A stretch of DNA of 64,000 nt, from assembly GCA_036488085.1 (NCBI GenBank), contig DASXHZ010000029.1:1-64000 (forward strand), in the 5' to 3' direction. Numbering within the stretch: position 1 is the stretch's first letter; every line of letters begins with the position of its first letter. Positions 49,620-58,660 of the stretch are shown here, in pieces. This DNA is from DASXHZ01 sp036488085 (GTDB taxonomy: Bacteria; Acidobacteriota; Thermoanaerobaculia; Gp7-AA8). The notes beneath the pieces are model-generated. The model had not been told where the DNA came from. It worked only from the letters and a program-made list of their open reading frames with translations, and searched no databases. The position numbers and the translations under genes are program-made.

Positions 49620-50378
49620 TCACTCGAACGTCGCCACGACCGGTGCGTGATCGCTCGTCCCGATCTCGCGGTACGACGGACACGCCGTCGCGCGCTCCGC
49701 AAGCGCGTTACTCGCGAGCACATAGTCGAGCCGCCAGCCGATGTTCCGCTGGCGCATGTTCCGCCACGGCGCCCACCAACTGAAGTACTCCTCGTCTGCG
49801 GGATAGAGCTTGCGGCCGACGTCGGCGAGGCCGCCGTCGCGCAGCAGCTCCTCGAACATCCCGCGCTCTTCGGGCAACTGGCCGATCGCGCGCGGCTTCC
49901 GCTCCTTCGGATGAACGTCCATCTCGCTCCGTGCGATGTTCATGTCGCCGCAGATGACGAGCTGCCGCCCGGCCTCGCGCATCGACCGCGCGTACGCGAT
50001 CAGCTCTCGGAAAAAAGCGATCTTCGCCGTGAAATCCTTGCCCCCATTCGGAACGTAAACCGATGCAACCGTCGTCTCCCCGATTTCCGCCTGAACGATG
50101 CGCGTCTCGCTGTCGAAGTGCGGATGCGAGAACTTCGGCTCTCCCGGGAACGCCGCGCGCCGCACGTGCAGCCCGACGCCCGAGTAGGCTGCCTCGCCGT
50201 GCCAGTAACACGCATAGCCTTCGAGATCGCAGATCGAAGGCGGAATCTGCTCCTGCTTCGCCTTCAACTCCTGCAGACAGACGACGTCCGGCTGCTCCGC
50301 CGTGACCCAATCGAGGAACTGCTCGTGCCGGGCGCGAATCCCGTTCACGTTCCAAGTCGCGATTTTCATAGCGGGCAT
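49620..50378 (-). CDS. xthA: Exodeoxyribonuclease III
   Basis: 252 residues. Mg-dependent AP endonuclease and 3'-5' exonuclease of base-excision repair. Motifs KIATWNVNGIRAR, CLQELKAKQEQIP, CGDMNIARSEMDVH, WRLDYVLAS and TSDHAPVVATF give the catalytic Asn, Glu, Asp-Asn pair and final Asp-His. An ATG at 50369 (MKIATW) is a second possible start. The gene sits beside the carbamoyltransferase cassette but is not obviously part of it. Confidence 0.95.
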   Translation of the reverse strand: MPAMKIATWNVNGIRARHEQFLDWVTAEQPDVVCLQELKAKQEQIPPSICDLEGYACYWHGEAAYSGVGLHVRRAAFPGEPKFSHPHFDSETRIVQAEIGETTVASVYVPNGGKDFTAKIAFFRELIAYARSMREAGRQLVICGDMNIARSEMDVHPKERKPRAIGQLPEERGMFEELLRDGGLADVGRKLYPADEEYFSWWAPWRNMRQRNIGWRLDYVLASNALAERATACPSYREIGTSDHAPVVATFE

Positions 50379-50388
50379 TCTAGAGGGC

Positions 50389-50437
50389 GTGATCCGTGAT
50401 CCGGGTCAGGGATCACGAGTAACGGGTAACGGCTCAC
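50389..50437. repeat. Inverted heptamer arrays, locus 4
   Basis: Two GTGATCC heptamers (50389-50402) face GGATCAC, GAGTAAC, GGGTAAC and GGCTCAC (50410-50437). This is a divergent member of the GGRTAAC family with the GGATCAC variant, upstream of xthA. Confidence 0.7.
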
Positions 50438-50801
50438 GGGTGTCGACTGGCCCCGACGTGCTCTGCCATGGCACGTTCTTCCCTTCCACTGGCTAAATTG
50501 TTGATTCGACCGGCGCAAAGAGTGAAACGCACATCGCGAAATGACCCAAAATCAGCAGAAAGGTCCCTGACCGCGAGGGTCGAGACGCTCGCGATTACGT
50601 CAGAACGAGCTCGCGCTAAGGCCTAACCGGGTAACGGATCACGGATAACGGATCGCGCCCGAGTGACCCCTCACGGCGCCACGATGTCTCACGACGCGGA
50701 CGCGTCGGCACGTAAGTCGCTGCAAATTCGGCCGAAATCCCGGCGCCACTTCTTGCAAGCGACCCGGGCGGCAGCTACCGCCGCACACTCAAGGAGCGTT
50801 C
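50438..50801. other. Gap upstream of the beta-barrel gene, with a further heptamer array
   Basis: No gene is seen. Bases 50629-50656 hold four tandem heptamers GGGTAAC, GGATCAC, GGATAAC, GGATCGC without a facing array. AAGGAGCG at 50793-50800 is a good ribosome site for the gene starting at 50802. The rest is unassigned. Confidence 0.6.
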
Positions 50802-51467
50802 ATGAAACGAGTCGTTCTTCTCATTTTCGCCGCTGTTCTCCTCACACCATCGCTGTTCGCACAGAACTGGCGCGGCCGCGGTTACTACGACAACCGCCCG
50901 CGCGACAACGCATTCGAGCTCGAGCCGTTCGTCGGCTACCGGTGGGGCGGGACGATCTTCGCCGACACCACCACCCTCTACGGCGGTCACGACGTCGACC
51001 TCCAGAGTTCCGCGAACCTCGGCCTCAACTTCGCCATCCCGACCGGCGTCAACGGGATGAAGGTCGAACTGATGGTGAACCACCAGTCGTCCACCCTCGG
51101 CCACGGCAGCGGAACACTCTTCACGCCTGGCAACAACGTCGGTGACTTCGGGGTCACCTACTACCACGCCGGGCTGCTGGTGCCCTTCAACCAGTCGCGC
51201 GGCGCGACACCGTTCGTGATCGTCAGCGCCGGGATGACGAATCTCGATCCGAAGATGTCGGGCGTTTCGTCGTCGAACAAGTTCTCGGCCTCGGCGGGTA
51301 TCGGCGTCAAGGTGCCGATCAATCCGAGCATTTCCCTTCGCGGGGAAGTGCGCGGCTACTTCACCGCCGTCGGAAGTAACAGCGGCTGCAACCGTTGTTC
51401 GTACGGGTACTCGGACAACAACTTCTACCAAGGCGAAGCGAACCTGGGCGTAGTTTTCAGATTTTAA
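50802..51467 (+). CDS. Outer-membrane beta-barrel protein
   Basis: 221 residues. A signal peptide (ends LFA) is followed by alternating hydrophobic/polar strands and an end VVFRF with the terminal Phe typical of outer-membrane barrels. About eight strands can be drawn, as in OmpA/OmpW-like porins: FELEPFVGYRWGGTIF, GVTYYHAGLLVPF, FVIVSAGMTNL, ISLRGEVRGYFTAV. CNRCSYGY is an extracellular loop with two Cys. Function unknown. Confidence 0.82.
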   Translation: MKRVVLLIFAAVLLTPSLFAQNWRGRGYYDNRPRDNAFELEPFVGYRWGGTIFADTTTLYGGHDVDLQSSANLGLNFAIPTGVNGMKVELMVNHQSSTLGHGSGTLFTPGNNVGDFGVTYYHAGLLVPFNQSRGATPFVIVSAGMTNLDPKMSGVSSSNKFSASAGIGVKVPINPSISLRGEVRGYFTAVGSNSGCNRCSYGYSDNNFYQGEANLGVVFRF

Positions 51468-51478
51468 ACGACTTACCG

Positions 51479-51502
51479 TAGGGCGGGCCGCAGCCCGCCC
51501 TA
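51479..51502. terminator. Hairpin downstream of the beta-barrel gene
   Basis: TAGGGCGGGC (51479-51488) and GCCCGCCCTA (51493-51502) form a perfect ten-base stem with loop CGCA, twelve bases after the stop. No T-run follows, so its role as a terminator is likely but not certain. Confidence 0.7.
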
Positions 51503-51533
51503 TCTGGCCCACCGGTTGCATACGTCCGCGTGT

Positions 51534-51737
51534 ATGAGCGGAACGGAACTGCACGAGCAACGGATGGCGCTCGGATACAGCCGCAATCTTCTCGCTGAGA
51601 TCCTGCAGGTCGAGCCGGAACAGCTCGCGTCGTGGGAGCGCGGTGATGCCGCGATCGACGACGACGACATCCAGTTCGCCCTCCGGGCGCTGGCGCGCAC
51701 CAGGCGCGGCGCCGCTACTGCCAGCGAAAGATTTTGA
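51534..51737 (+). CDS. Small XRE-type HTH protein
   Basis: 67 residues. One helix-turn-helix, LAEILQVEPEQLASWERGDA, is preceded by RMALGYSRN, the usual XRE form. There is no further domain; the tail is acidic (AIDDDDIQF) then Arg-rich. It overlaps the end of the ABC permease gene by 23 bp on the opposite strand. A small regulator is plausible, possibly of the neighbouring exporter. Confidence 0.7.
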   Translation: MSGTELHEQRMALGYSRNLLAEILQVEPEQLASWERGDAAIDDDDIQFALRALARTRRGAATASERF

Positions 51738-52761
51738 GGCCAATCGCGAACGACGCCACGCCCCACACCGCCAGCACCAGCAGCGGGCCGGTGAGGTGAC
51801 TGAGCGGCACCGCCTCATTCATCACGCCGCGTAACGCGTCGTTCAACGCCGTCAACGGCAGCGCACGAATCACCGGTTTCACCGCATCCGGGAACCGCTC
51901 GTACGAAAAGAAGACGCCGGAGCAGATCCACATCGGCACCATCACCAGGTTCATGAGCCCGCTCACCGCCTCGATCGTCCGGGCGCGTGAGGCGCCGAGG
52001 ATGCCCAGGCCGGAGAACGAGAAGCCGCCGACAAGGCAGACGAGGATCAGCAGCGCGATCGAACCGTTCACCCGCACGTTGAAGACGATCCATCCAAACG
52101 CCACGAGGATCGTCACCTCGGTCACGAGGAACACGAGACGCGAGAGGAACTGCGCGAAGAGGTAGTCCGTCTTCTTCATCGGCGTCGCGACCAGACGCTT
52201 GAGCAGCTTCCGCATGCGCGCGTTCACGATCGTGAAGCCCATCCCCCACATACCGGTCGACATCAGGTTCATCCCGATCAGTCCAGGCATCAGGAAGTCG
52301 ATGTAGCGCGATCCCTGCTCGGTGACGTGCACTTCGCTCGCGCGGAACACGTCGCGGCGCCCCGCCGCCCTTTGCAGCGCGTCGTCCGCCTCGATCCGCG
52401 CCGTCCGCGCCTCGGGGCGTGTCTGATCGAGGTGGAAGACGGGCATTGCGTCGCCGTCTATGAGCAGCGAGATTTTCCCTGTCCGCAATTCCGCGCGCCC
52501 TTCGTCGGCACTGACGAGGCGCGGAAGTAGCGCGGGCGACTGCGCCAGGGCACGCATACGCGCCTGCGCCGCCGGCCCGTTCACCACCGCGATCGGAACG
52601 CGGTCGGGCGCTTTGGCGCGGAAGGCGAAGCCGAGCGCCAACGCGAGCAGCAGCGGGAATCCGAAGACCCAGAAGATCGCCTCGGTTTCGCGCAGGAACT
52701 CCTTCGTGCGAACGCTCGTGAGCTCCACGAGCGGGGAACGCACGCCGCCGTTGCTACGCAT
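51715..52761 (-). CDS. ABC-2 type transporter permease
   Basis: 348 residues. Six helices: one near the N-terminus (AIFWVFGFPLLLALALGFAF), an external loop of about 130 residues, and five more between 165 and 345, with SRYIDFLMPGLIGMNLMSTGMWGMG and GGFSFSGLGILGASRART as family motifs. The large first loop fits ABC-2 exporters of drugs or lipids. It overlaps the ATPase gene by 8 bp and is its membrane partner. Confidence 0.92.
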   Translation of the reverse strand: MRSNGGVRSPLVELTSVRTKEFLRETEAIFWVFGFPLLLALALGFAFRAKAPDRVPIAVVNGPAAQARMRALAQSPALLPRLVSADEGRAELRTGKISLLIDGDAMPVFHLDQTRPEARTARIEADDALQRAAGRRDVFRASEVHVTEQGSRYIDFLMPGLIGMNLMSTGMWGMGFTIVNARMRKLLKRLVATPMKKTDYLFAQFLSRLVFLVTEVTILVAFGWIVFNVRVNGSIALLILVCLVGGFSFSGLGILGASRARTIEAVSGLMNLVMVPMWICSGVFFSYERFPDAVKPVIRALPLTALNDALRGVMNEAVPLSHLTGPLLVLAVWGVASFAIGLKIFRWQ

Positions 52762-53671
52762 CGCGAAGCTCCCTTCCCGTCAGCGAGACGAACAAGTCTT
52801 CGAGCGACGCCGCATGGGTCGAGAGTGTGATGAGCTTCGAGCCGCTCCGCCCGATCACGCTGATGAGTTGCGGCACCGCAACCGCCAGCGAGTCGACGCG
52901 GAGCTGCCATGAATTGCCGCGCGGTGAGCAGCCGTGGCACCCGGGCAGGTCGTTGAACACCTCGGGCGGCAGCGGCGGATCGCTCGTGAACTCGATGATG
53001 TTCGCCGCCTCGAGCTTCGCGATCAGGTCCTTTGGCGTGCCGAGGGCGATGAGATGGCCGTGGTCGACGATCGCGATGCGGTCGCAGAGCCGCTCCGCCT
53101 CTTCCATGTAATGCGTCGTGAGCAGGATCGTGCCGCCACGCTCGCGGAATCGCTGCACCACTTCCCACAGCTGCAGCCGCGACTGCGGATCGAGGCCGGT
53201 GGTCGGCTCGTCGAGGAAGAGAACGTCGGGGTTCCCGACGAGCGCGCATGCCACCGCGAGGCGCTGCTTCTGGCCGCCGGAGAGCTTGCCGAAACGCGCA
53301 TTCCGCTTCTCGTCGAGCGACAAGTCGCGCATCAGCTCCTCGGGATCGCGGCCGTTCCGGTAGAACGAGCGGAAGAGCGTCAGGATCTCGATGACCGTGA
53401 GCTTCTCGTGAAGCTGCGTCTCCTGGAGCGAGATCCCGATGCGCTCGCGCAACTCCTGCGCGTGCCCGTTCCACGTCAGTCCGAGGATGCGGACGTCGCC
53501 GGAGTCGGCGGGCTGCAAGCCTTCCAGGATCTCGATCGTCGTCGTCTTGCCGGCGCCGTTGGGGCCGAGCAGGCCGAACGTCTCCCCTGCCTCGACGACG
53601 AGGTCGAGTCCGTCGACGGCCTTCACGTCGGCGTAGTACTTCCTCAGGTTGAGACACTCGATTGCGGGCAT
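52754..53671 (-). CDS. ABC transporter ATP-binding protein
   Basis: 305 residues. Walker A GPNGAGKT is at 36-43, Q-loop in ISLQETQL, signature LSGGQKQR, Walker B DVLFLDEP and the His loop LTTHYMEEAE. The C-terminal 80 residues, including LPGCHGCSPRGNSWQLRV, are the accessory domain seen in ABC-2 exporter ATPases. The start at 53671 (MPAIECLNL) is chosen over 53692 by family length. Divergent from the oxidoreductase gene 28 bp away. Confidence 0.94.
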   Translation of the reverse strand: MPAIECLNLRKYYADVKAVDGLDLVVEAGETFGLLGPNGAGKTTTIEILEGLQPADSGDVRILGLTWNGHAQELRERIGISLQETQLHEKLTVIEILTLFRSFYRNGRDPEELMRDLSLDEKRNARFGKLSGGQKQRLAVACALVGNPDVLFLDEPTTGLDPQSRLQLWEVVQRFRERGGTILLTTHYMEEAERLCDRIAIVDHGHLIALGTPKDLIAKLEAANIIEFTSDPPLPPEVFNDLPGCHGCSPRGNSWQLRVDSLAVAVPQLISVIGRSGSKLITLSTHAASLEDLFVSLTGRELRDA

Positions 53672-53698
53672 TGGACCGCGGGAACATAACATGCTGGG

Positions 53699-54652
53699 AT
53701 GCGCGCCGCGATCGTCGAGGGTAAAGAGTTCCGCATTGCTGATGTCGACCCCCCGAAGCTCGGGCCGAACGACTTGAGGATTCGCGTGCGTGCCACGGCG
53801 GTGAACCGCGCCGACCTGCTACAGCGCGAAGGCCACTATCCACCGCCGCCCGGTGCGTCGGACATCATCGGACTCGAATGTTCGGGCACGGTCATCGAAA
53901 GCGGCGATAACGTGCGCGGATGGTCCAAAGGCGATCGTGCGATGTCGCTGCTGCCAGGCGGAGGGTATGCGGAGGAGGTGGCCGTCGACGCTGGATCGGC
54001 GATGCATGTGCCGGAGGCGCTGAGCGACGAAGAAGCGGCAGCGATCCCGGAAGTGTTCCTCACCGCATTCAGCAACATCTTCCTCTTCGCGCGGGCCAAG
54101 CGCGGTGAGTCGATCCTCATTCACGGCGGCGGGAGCGGCGTCGGCACCGCGGCAACGACGCTCTGCAAGCTGAATGAGATGCGGGTGGTCGTCACCGCCG
54201 GCTCCGACGAGAAATGCGCGCAGTGTCTCCAACACGGAGCCGACGTGGCGATCAACTATCGAACCGAGGATTTCGCGGAGAAGGCGAACGGCGTCGACAT
54301 CGTGCTCGACCACATCGGAGCGAAGTACCTCGCCCGCGATCTCGATGCGCTGGCCGCCGGCGGGCGGGTCGTGGTCATCGGCTCGATGGGCGGCGAGAAG
54401 GTCGCGACGATCGACGTGAGCCGGCTGCTCGGCAAGCGGCAGCAGATCATCGGCTCGACGCTTCGTGCACGTCCGGTCGAGGAGAAGGCCGCGATCGTCA
54501 CGGCATTCATCGACCGCTTCGGCACCGCGCTCAGCCACGGCCGGATCAAACCCGCCATCGATCGCATCTACGAGCTGCACGAAGTCGAAGAAGCGCACCG
54601 CCGCATGGCCGCCGACCACTTTGGCAAAGTCGTGCTGCGCGTGAGCCGTTAA
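53699..54652 (+). CDS. NADPH:quinone oxidoreductase, zinc-independent MDR family
   Basis: 317 residues. Medium-chain dehydrogenase fold of the quinone-oxidoreductase/PIG3 group: AVNRADLLQREGHYPPPPG, IGLECSGTV, AIPEVFLTAFSN, and the NADPH motif LIHGGGSGVGTAA. The catalytic zinc Cys of alcohol dehydrogenases is absent, as expected. Likely reduces quinones or other electrophiles. The stop overlaps that of the convergent ankyrin gene by 4 bp. Confidence 0.9.
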   Translation: MRAAIVEGKEFRIADVDPPKLGPNDLRIRVRATAVNRADLLQREGHYPPPPGASDIIGLECSGTVIESGDNVRGWSKGDRAMSLLPGGGYAEEVAVDAGSAMHVPEALSDEEAAAIPEVFLTAFSNIFLFARAKRGESILIHGGGSGVGTAATTLCKLNEMRVVVTAGSDEKCAQCLQHGADVAINYRTEDFAEKANGVDIVLDHIGAKYLARDLDALAAGGRVVVIGSMGGEKVATIDVSRLLGKRQQIIGSTLRARPVEEKAAIVTAFIDRFGTALSHGRIKPAIDRIYELHEVEEAHRRMAADHFGKVVLRVSR

Positions 54653-55161
54653 CGGAGCAAGGAGACGGAGCTGCACCCCTTGAGCTTTGCCCACCTCCGC
54701 CAACGTGGCGTGATCTCGCGAGGAGCGTGGCCGGCGATCAGGGCGCGGACGGTGTCGTCCTGGCAACTGAAGAGCGTGAAACGGTCGATGTCCGTCATGC
54801 CCGAGACCGCGTAGTCGACGGCCGTCCAGCCGTCTAAATCGCGAAGGCCGGGGTTGGCGCCGCGCGCGAGCAGAAGGCGGACGATCGGCGTATAGCCGTA
54901 GCCGGCCGCCATCATCAGCGGCGTCATGCTGTTGACGGCGAGATTCGGGTCGGCGTGACCGTCGAGCAGCGCCTCCACCGAGCCGAGCTGGTTCTTGTGA
55001 ATGGCGTGCAAGAGCGGCGTCCAGTCGTTGACCCCTTCGGCCGCATTCGGATCGGCGCCGCGCGCCAGCATCGCCCTCACTGCCTGGACGTCGCCGCTCC
55101 GGACGGATTCGATGAAACCGCTTATCGCGAGCAGGAGGATGAAGGAAATGAGCCGTCGCAT
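54649..55161 (-). CDS. Exported ankyrin-repeat protein
   Basis: 170 residues. A signal peptide or anchor (RLISFILLLAISGFI) is followed by three to four ankyrin repeats: VRSGDVQAVRAMLARGADPN, DWTPLLHAIHKNQLGSVEALL, TPLMMAAGYGYTPIVRLLLA, and DGWTAVDYAVSG. Mediates protein binding in the periplasm, partner unknown. The start at 55161 (MRRLIS) gives a proper signal; an upstream ATG at 55191 is possible. Confidence 0.85.
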   Translation of the reverse strand: MRRLISFILLLAISGFIESVRSGDVQAVRAMLARGADPNAAEGVNDWTPLLHAIHKNQLGSVEALLDGHADPNLAVNSMTPLMMAAGYGYTPIVRLLLARGANPGLRDLDGWTAVDYAVSGMTDIDRFTLFSCQDDTVRALIAGHAPREITPRWRRWAKLKGCSSVSLLR

Positions 55162-55192
55162 GCCGCTAATGTGCAGCGCAGAAGCCCGCAAG

Positions 55193-55702
55193 TCAAGCGC
55201 TTGCTGTTACAAAGTGAAGCCCGCCCCAGAGCTTCAGATCGACGAGCACGCCTTCCCTCTCACGCTCCCGAAGCCACCGCTCGACTTTCGCGCGCGGCAC
55301 GACGTGAACGGTGATCTTCTCGCCTTCGACACCGCCGCCCTTGCCCGCGTGCGTGACGCCATACGCGCGGTAGAAACTGACGATTTCCGATGTGATTCCC
55401 GGCGAGGACGGTCCCCGTGCGAGCAACTCGACGCGCTCGCAGCGGAAGCCGCTCTCCTCTTCGAGCTCCTTCTTCGCGGTCGCCGCCGGATCGTTCTCTC
55501 CGTCGTCGCCGACCAGTCCGGCGGGCCAGTCGATCACCCGCGCATCGACGGGACGCCGGTACTGTTCGGTGAGGATGACCTCGTCATCCTCCGTCAGCGC
55601 GATCACCGCGACCGCCTCGGTCGCCTTCTTTCGCTCGACGTACTCCCATTCATCGCGTTCGAGAACGAGTATCCGTTCTCCTTCGAAAATCTGGTGCGTC
55701 AT
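55193..55702 (-). CDS. Nudix hydrolase, ADP-ribose pyrophosphatase-like
   Basis: 169 residues. The Nudix box is visible as GENDPAATAKKELEEESGF, with the Glu residues of KELEEESG. The upstream VILTEQYRRPVDARVIDWPAG is typical of the ADP-ribose pyrophosphatase group, which hydrolyses ADP-ribose and related nucleotides. Likely a housekeeping sanitiser. Next to, but not overlapping, the radical SAM gene. Confidence 0.9.
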   Translation of the reverse strand: MTHQIFEGERILVLERDEWEYVERKKATEAVAVIALTEDDEVILTEQYRRPVDARVIDWPAGLVGDDGENDPAATAKKELEEESGFRCERVELLARGPSSPGITSEIVSFYRAYGVTHAGKGGGVEGEKITVHVVPRAKVERWLREREREGVLVDLKLWGGLHFVTASA

Positions 55703-55711
55703 GGGGGATGC

Positions 55712-56755
55712 TCAATCAAAGAGCGTTCCCTGCGCCGTCTGGCGGCGGAACGCGGCCGCAGAGAGGTGCCAATCTCGTTCATTGAGACCGAGCCGCCGGC
55801 AGGTGACGTCGAAAATCGCCTCGATCTGCTGCGCGAAGATGCCGCGTCCGCGGCCGCGCACCCCCCACTGCGCCTCGTAGAGCGCACCGCCGCGCAGCTC
55901 GCGAATGCGGTTGAGGACCTTCTCCTTGCGGTCGGGGAAGTGTTCCTCCAGCCACCGCTCGAAAAGCGGGGCGACGGCCCACGGAAGACGCAGCACGACG
56001 AAGCCGGCGAAGCTCGCGCCGGCATCGCGCGCCGCCTCCAGGATCTTCGGAAGCTCGTGCTCGTTGATCGCCGGGATGAGCGGCGCGACCATGACGGTGG
56101 CGGGAATCCTGTTCTTCGCCAGCGTCTCGATGGCCGCGAGGCGCCGCTCCGGTGTCGACGCCCGCGGCTCCATGATGTTCGCGAGCTTCGGATCGAGCGT
56201 CGTGATCGAGACGGCGACCGACGCTGCGTCGTACTGCGCCAGCGCGCCGAGGTGATCGACGTCGCGCGTGACGAGGTGGTTCTTGGTGATCATCGCCGTC
56301 GGATTGCGGAAGTCGGCGAGGACGGCCAGACAGCGCCGCGTGATCTCCAGCTTCCGTTCGACCGGCTGGTAGGGATCGGTGACGCCGCTGATCGCGATCG
56401 TCTGGGGCTGCCACTTCGGCGAGAGCAACTCTTCACGCAGTAGCTCGGGCGCGTCTTCCTTCACCATGATCTTGGTCTCGAAATCGAGGCCGGCGGAGAA
56501 CCCAAGATACTCATGCGTGGGGCGCGCGAAGCAGTACGAGCAGCCGTGCTCGCAGCCGCGATACGGGTTGACGCTGTAATTGAAGCCGACGTCGGGCGAG
56601 TCATTGCTCGTGATGATCGTACGCGTCGGATCGCGGAGATAGACCGTCCGCGGCACGCTCTCATCGCGCTCCGCCTCATCGTCGACGACGTACGCGAGCT
56701 TTTCGAATCGATTCTGAGGATTCCAGCTCGCACCCCTACCGTGGATCGCACTCAT
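55712..56755 (-). CDS. PA0069-family radical SAM protein
   Basis: 347 residues. The radical SAM cysteines are in CEHGCSYCFA, preceded by the typical YSVNPYRG. NRFEKLAYVVDDEA at the N-terminus and ISGVTDPYQPVERKLEITR are markers of the family, which is distantly related to spore photoproduct lyase. Function in repair or modification is unproven. The frame is open far upstream only because it is antisense within the MFS gene region; the ATG at 56755 fits the family start. Confidence 0.92.
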   Translation of the reverse strand: MSAIHGRGASWNPQNRFEKLAYVVDDEAERDESVPRTVYLRDPTRTIITSNDSPDVGFNYSVNPYRGCEHGCSYCFARPTHEYLGFSAGLDFETKIMVKEDAPELLREELLSPKWQPQTIAISGVTDPYQPVERKLEITRRCLAVLADFRNPTAMITKNHLVTRDVDHLGALAQYDAASVAVSITTLDPKLANIMEPRASTPERRLAAIETLAKNRIPATVMVAPLIPAINEHELPKILEAARDAGASFAGFVVLRLPWAVAPLFERWLEEHFPDRKEKVLNRIRELRGGALYEAQWGVRGRGRGIFAQQIEAIFDVTCRRLGLNERDWHLSAAAFRRQTAQGTLFD

Positions 56756-56790
56756 GACCGTTCCGAGCGTATCGCGCCCGTCAAGAAATT

Positions 56791-58020
56791 CTACGTGGCG
56801 TGGATTTCGCGCACTTCGCGTAGTTTCTTGGAGCGAAGCAGCACGGTGGCCACCACGATCAGGGTCATGGTTCCGCCGAAAATCACGGAAGGGACGGTAC
56901 CCATGAGGCGCGCGGCGACGCCCGACTCGAAGGCGCCGATCTCGTTCGAGGCGCCGATGAAAATCTGGTTCACGGAGGAGACGCGGCCGAGGAGGTTTTG
57001 CGGCGTGATGGTCTGCAGCAGTGTCCCGCGAATGATGACGCTGACGTTGTCCGCCATGCCGCTGACCGTCAGGAGCGCGAGCGAGAGCCAGAAGTTGCGC
57101 GACACCGCGAACGCGATCATCGTGACGCCGAAAATCGCGACGGCGGCGAACAGCGAGTAGCCGGCGCGGCGCATCGGCGGACGGTGCGCGATGATCATTC
57201 CGGTCACCAGCGATCCGATCGCGGGCGCCGCGCGAAGAATCCCGAGCCCTTGCGGTCCGACGCCGAGCAGCTTCGCGAAGATCGGCAACAGCGCGACCGC
57301 GCCGCCGAAGAGCACCGAGAAGAGGTCGAGCGTCATCGCGGCCAACAACACGGGCTGATTCCAGATGAAGCGGATCCCGACCCGCAGGCTCTCGGAGATC
57401 GGCATCTCCTCTTTCACTTGCGGACGGCTGCGGTGCGTCACGATCGTGAGCGCGAAGAGGCCGAGCGCATAGAGGACCGTGACGCCCCCATACGCGAGCC
57501 GCGCGCTGCCGAAGCCATACGCGAGACCTCCCGCCGCGGGGCCGACCACCGCCGCGAACTGCCACGTCGAGCTGCGCCAGGCGACGGAGTTCGGATACAA
57601 CTCGCGCGGCACGACGTCCGCCGTGAATGCGTTGAACGCCGGCCGCGTGAAGCTGCGCGCAATTCCGCTGACGAAGATGACGAGGTAGATCGGCCAGACG
57701 TGTCCCTGCGCGATGAGGCCCATCTGCGTGAAGACCAGCAGCGCGATGCCCGACAACAGCATCCCGAACGTGCCGCATAGAGCTATGAAGCGCCGCTCCG
57801 CGCGATCCGCCACATGTCCCGCATAGAGCGCCACGCTGATGAACGGCAGCGCCTCAGCGAGACCGATCATGCCGAGCGAGAGCGGGTCGCGCGTTACCTC
57901 GAAAACCTGCCAGCCGACCACGACGATCTGCGCCTCGCGCGCGACCGTGGTGGTCGCGTAGCTGAGGATGAGGCGGAGAAAGTTCGGGATTCGTAAGGAC
58001 GCGTAGGGGTCGTGGTCCAA
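56791..58020 (-). CDS. MFS transporter, EntS-like
   Basis: 409 residues from a TTG at 58018-58020; no good ATG lies near the start of similarity (YASLRIPNFLRLILSY). Twelve hydrophobic segments. The first cytoplasmic loop has GHVADRAERRFI, a G-x-x-x-D-R-x-x-R-R motif A. PFISVALYAG and FTRPAFNAFTADVVP resemble EntS-type exporters of siderophores or drugs. The TTG is a candidate only. It is divergent from the TetR gene, so TetR probably controls it. Confidence 0.85.
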   Translation of the reverse strand: MDHDPYASLRIPNFLRLILSYATTTVAREAQIVVVGWQVFEVTRDPLSLGMIGLAEALPFISVALYAGHVADRAERRFIALCGTFGMLLSGIALLVFTQMGLIAQGHVWPIYLVIFVSGIARSFTRPAFNAFTADVVPRELYPNSVAWRSSTWQFAAVVGPAAGGLAYGFGSARLAYGGVTVLYALGLFALTIVTHRSRPQVKEEMPISESLRVGIRFIWNQPVLLAAMTLDLFSVLFGGAVALLPIFAKLLGVGPQGLGILRAAPAIGSLVTGMIIAHRPPMRRAGYSLFAAVAIFGVTMIAFAVSRNFWLSLALLTVSGMADNVSVIIRGTLLQTITPQNLLGRVSSVNQIFIGASNEIGAFESGVAARLMGTVPSVIFGGTMTLIVVATVLLRSKKLREVREIHAT

Positions 58021-58031
58021 GCTCAAATTCG

Positions 58032-58041
58032 AACTATAGTT
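58032..58041. promoter_or_regulatory. Candidate TetR operator between the MFS and tetR genes
   Basis: AACTATAGTT is a perfect ten-base palindrome in the 31-bp gap between the divergent starts, and the flanks CGAA/TTCG extend it imperfectly. Its position suits a shared operator for the TetR protein. No separate promoter boxes fit in the gap, so transcripts may start inside it. Confidence 0.5.
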
Positions 58042-58051
58042 TCGCAGAACG

Positions 58052-58660
58052 ATGCAACGGGAGGAGAAATCGGAGCGAAGCCGCAGGCTCGTCCTCGATT
58101 CCGCGCTGCGGCTCTTCTCGACCGGCGGCTTCCGGGCGACGAGCGTCCGCGACATCGCGGAGGCCGCCGGCGTGTCTACCGGAAACCTCTACCACCACTT
58201 CCCCGACAAAGAAGCGATCTTCCGGACGCTGCTCGACGAATATCGCGAGATCGTCTCCACGGACCAGTTCCCGCTCTATCGCGCATTACAAGGCGGCAGC
58301 TTTCCCGACAATCTCGAGGACCTCGGCTTCGCCGCGCGTGACTCGGTCAAACAGTACCGCCGCTACATGCTGCTGATCTTCGTCGACGTCATCGAGTTCG
58401 ATGGAACTCACATTCGCGACTTCTACAAGAGCCTCGCGAAGCGTTTCGCGGAGATCGTGCAGCAGCACCCCGAGGTCAGTGAGCGCGTCCGCGAGAACGT
58501 CTCCCCCGCCGCGGCGATGCAGCTCGTGGCGCGAACGTTCATCAGCTACTTCCAGCTCGAGGTGCTCTTCGGCGTCTCCGAGCCATTCGGCAAGGAGTCG
58601 AAGCAGATCGTCACCGACATCGCGGACATGCTTCGCTGCGGAGTCGCGCGGCAGAAATGA
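58052..58660 (+). CDS. TetR-family transcriptional regulator
   Basis: 202 residues. The N-terminal TetR HTH is clear: LDSALRLFSTGGFRATSV and DIAEAAGVSTGNLYHHFPDKEAIF. The C-terminal ligand-binding domain is all-helical. Likely represses the divergent MFS pump and itself. Its end overlaps the methyltransferase start by 4 bp (ATGA), so that gene is probably in its transcript. Confidence 0.94.
   Translation: MQREEKSERSRRLVLDSALRLFSTGGFRATSVRDIAEAAGVSTGNLYHHFPDKEAIFRTLLDEYREIVSTDQFPLYRALQGGSFPDNLEDLGFAARDSVKQYRRYMLLIFVDVIEFDGTHIRDFYKSLAKRFAEIVQQHPEVSERVRENVSPAAAMQLVARTFISYFQLEVLFGVSEPFGKESKQIVTDIADMLRCGVARQK

Noticed and set aside
55712..57778. A 688-residue minus-strand radical SAM protein
   Set aside because: The upstream part is a shifted frame of the MFS gene; family similarity starts at 56755.
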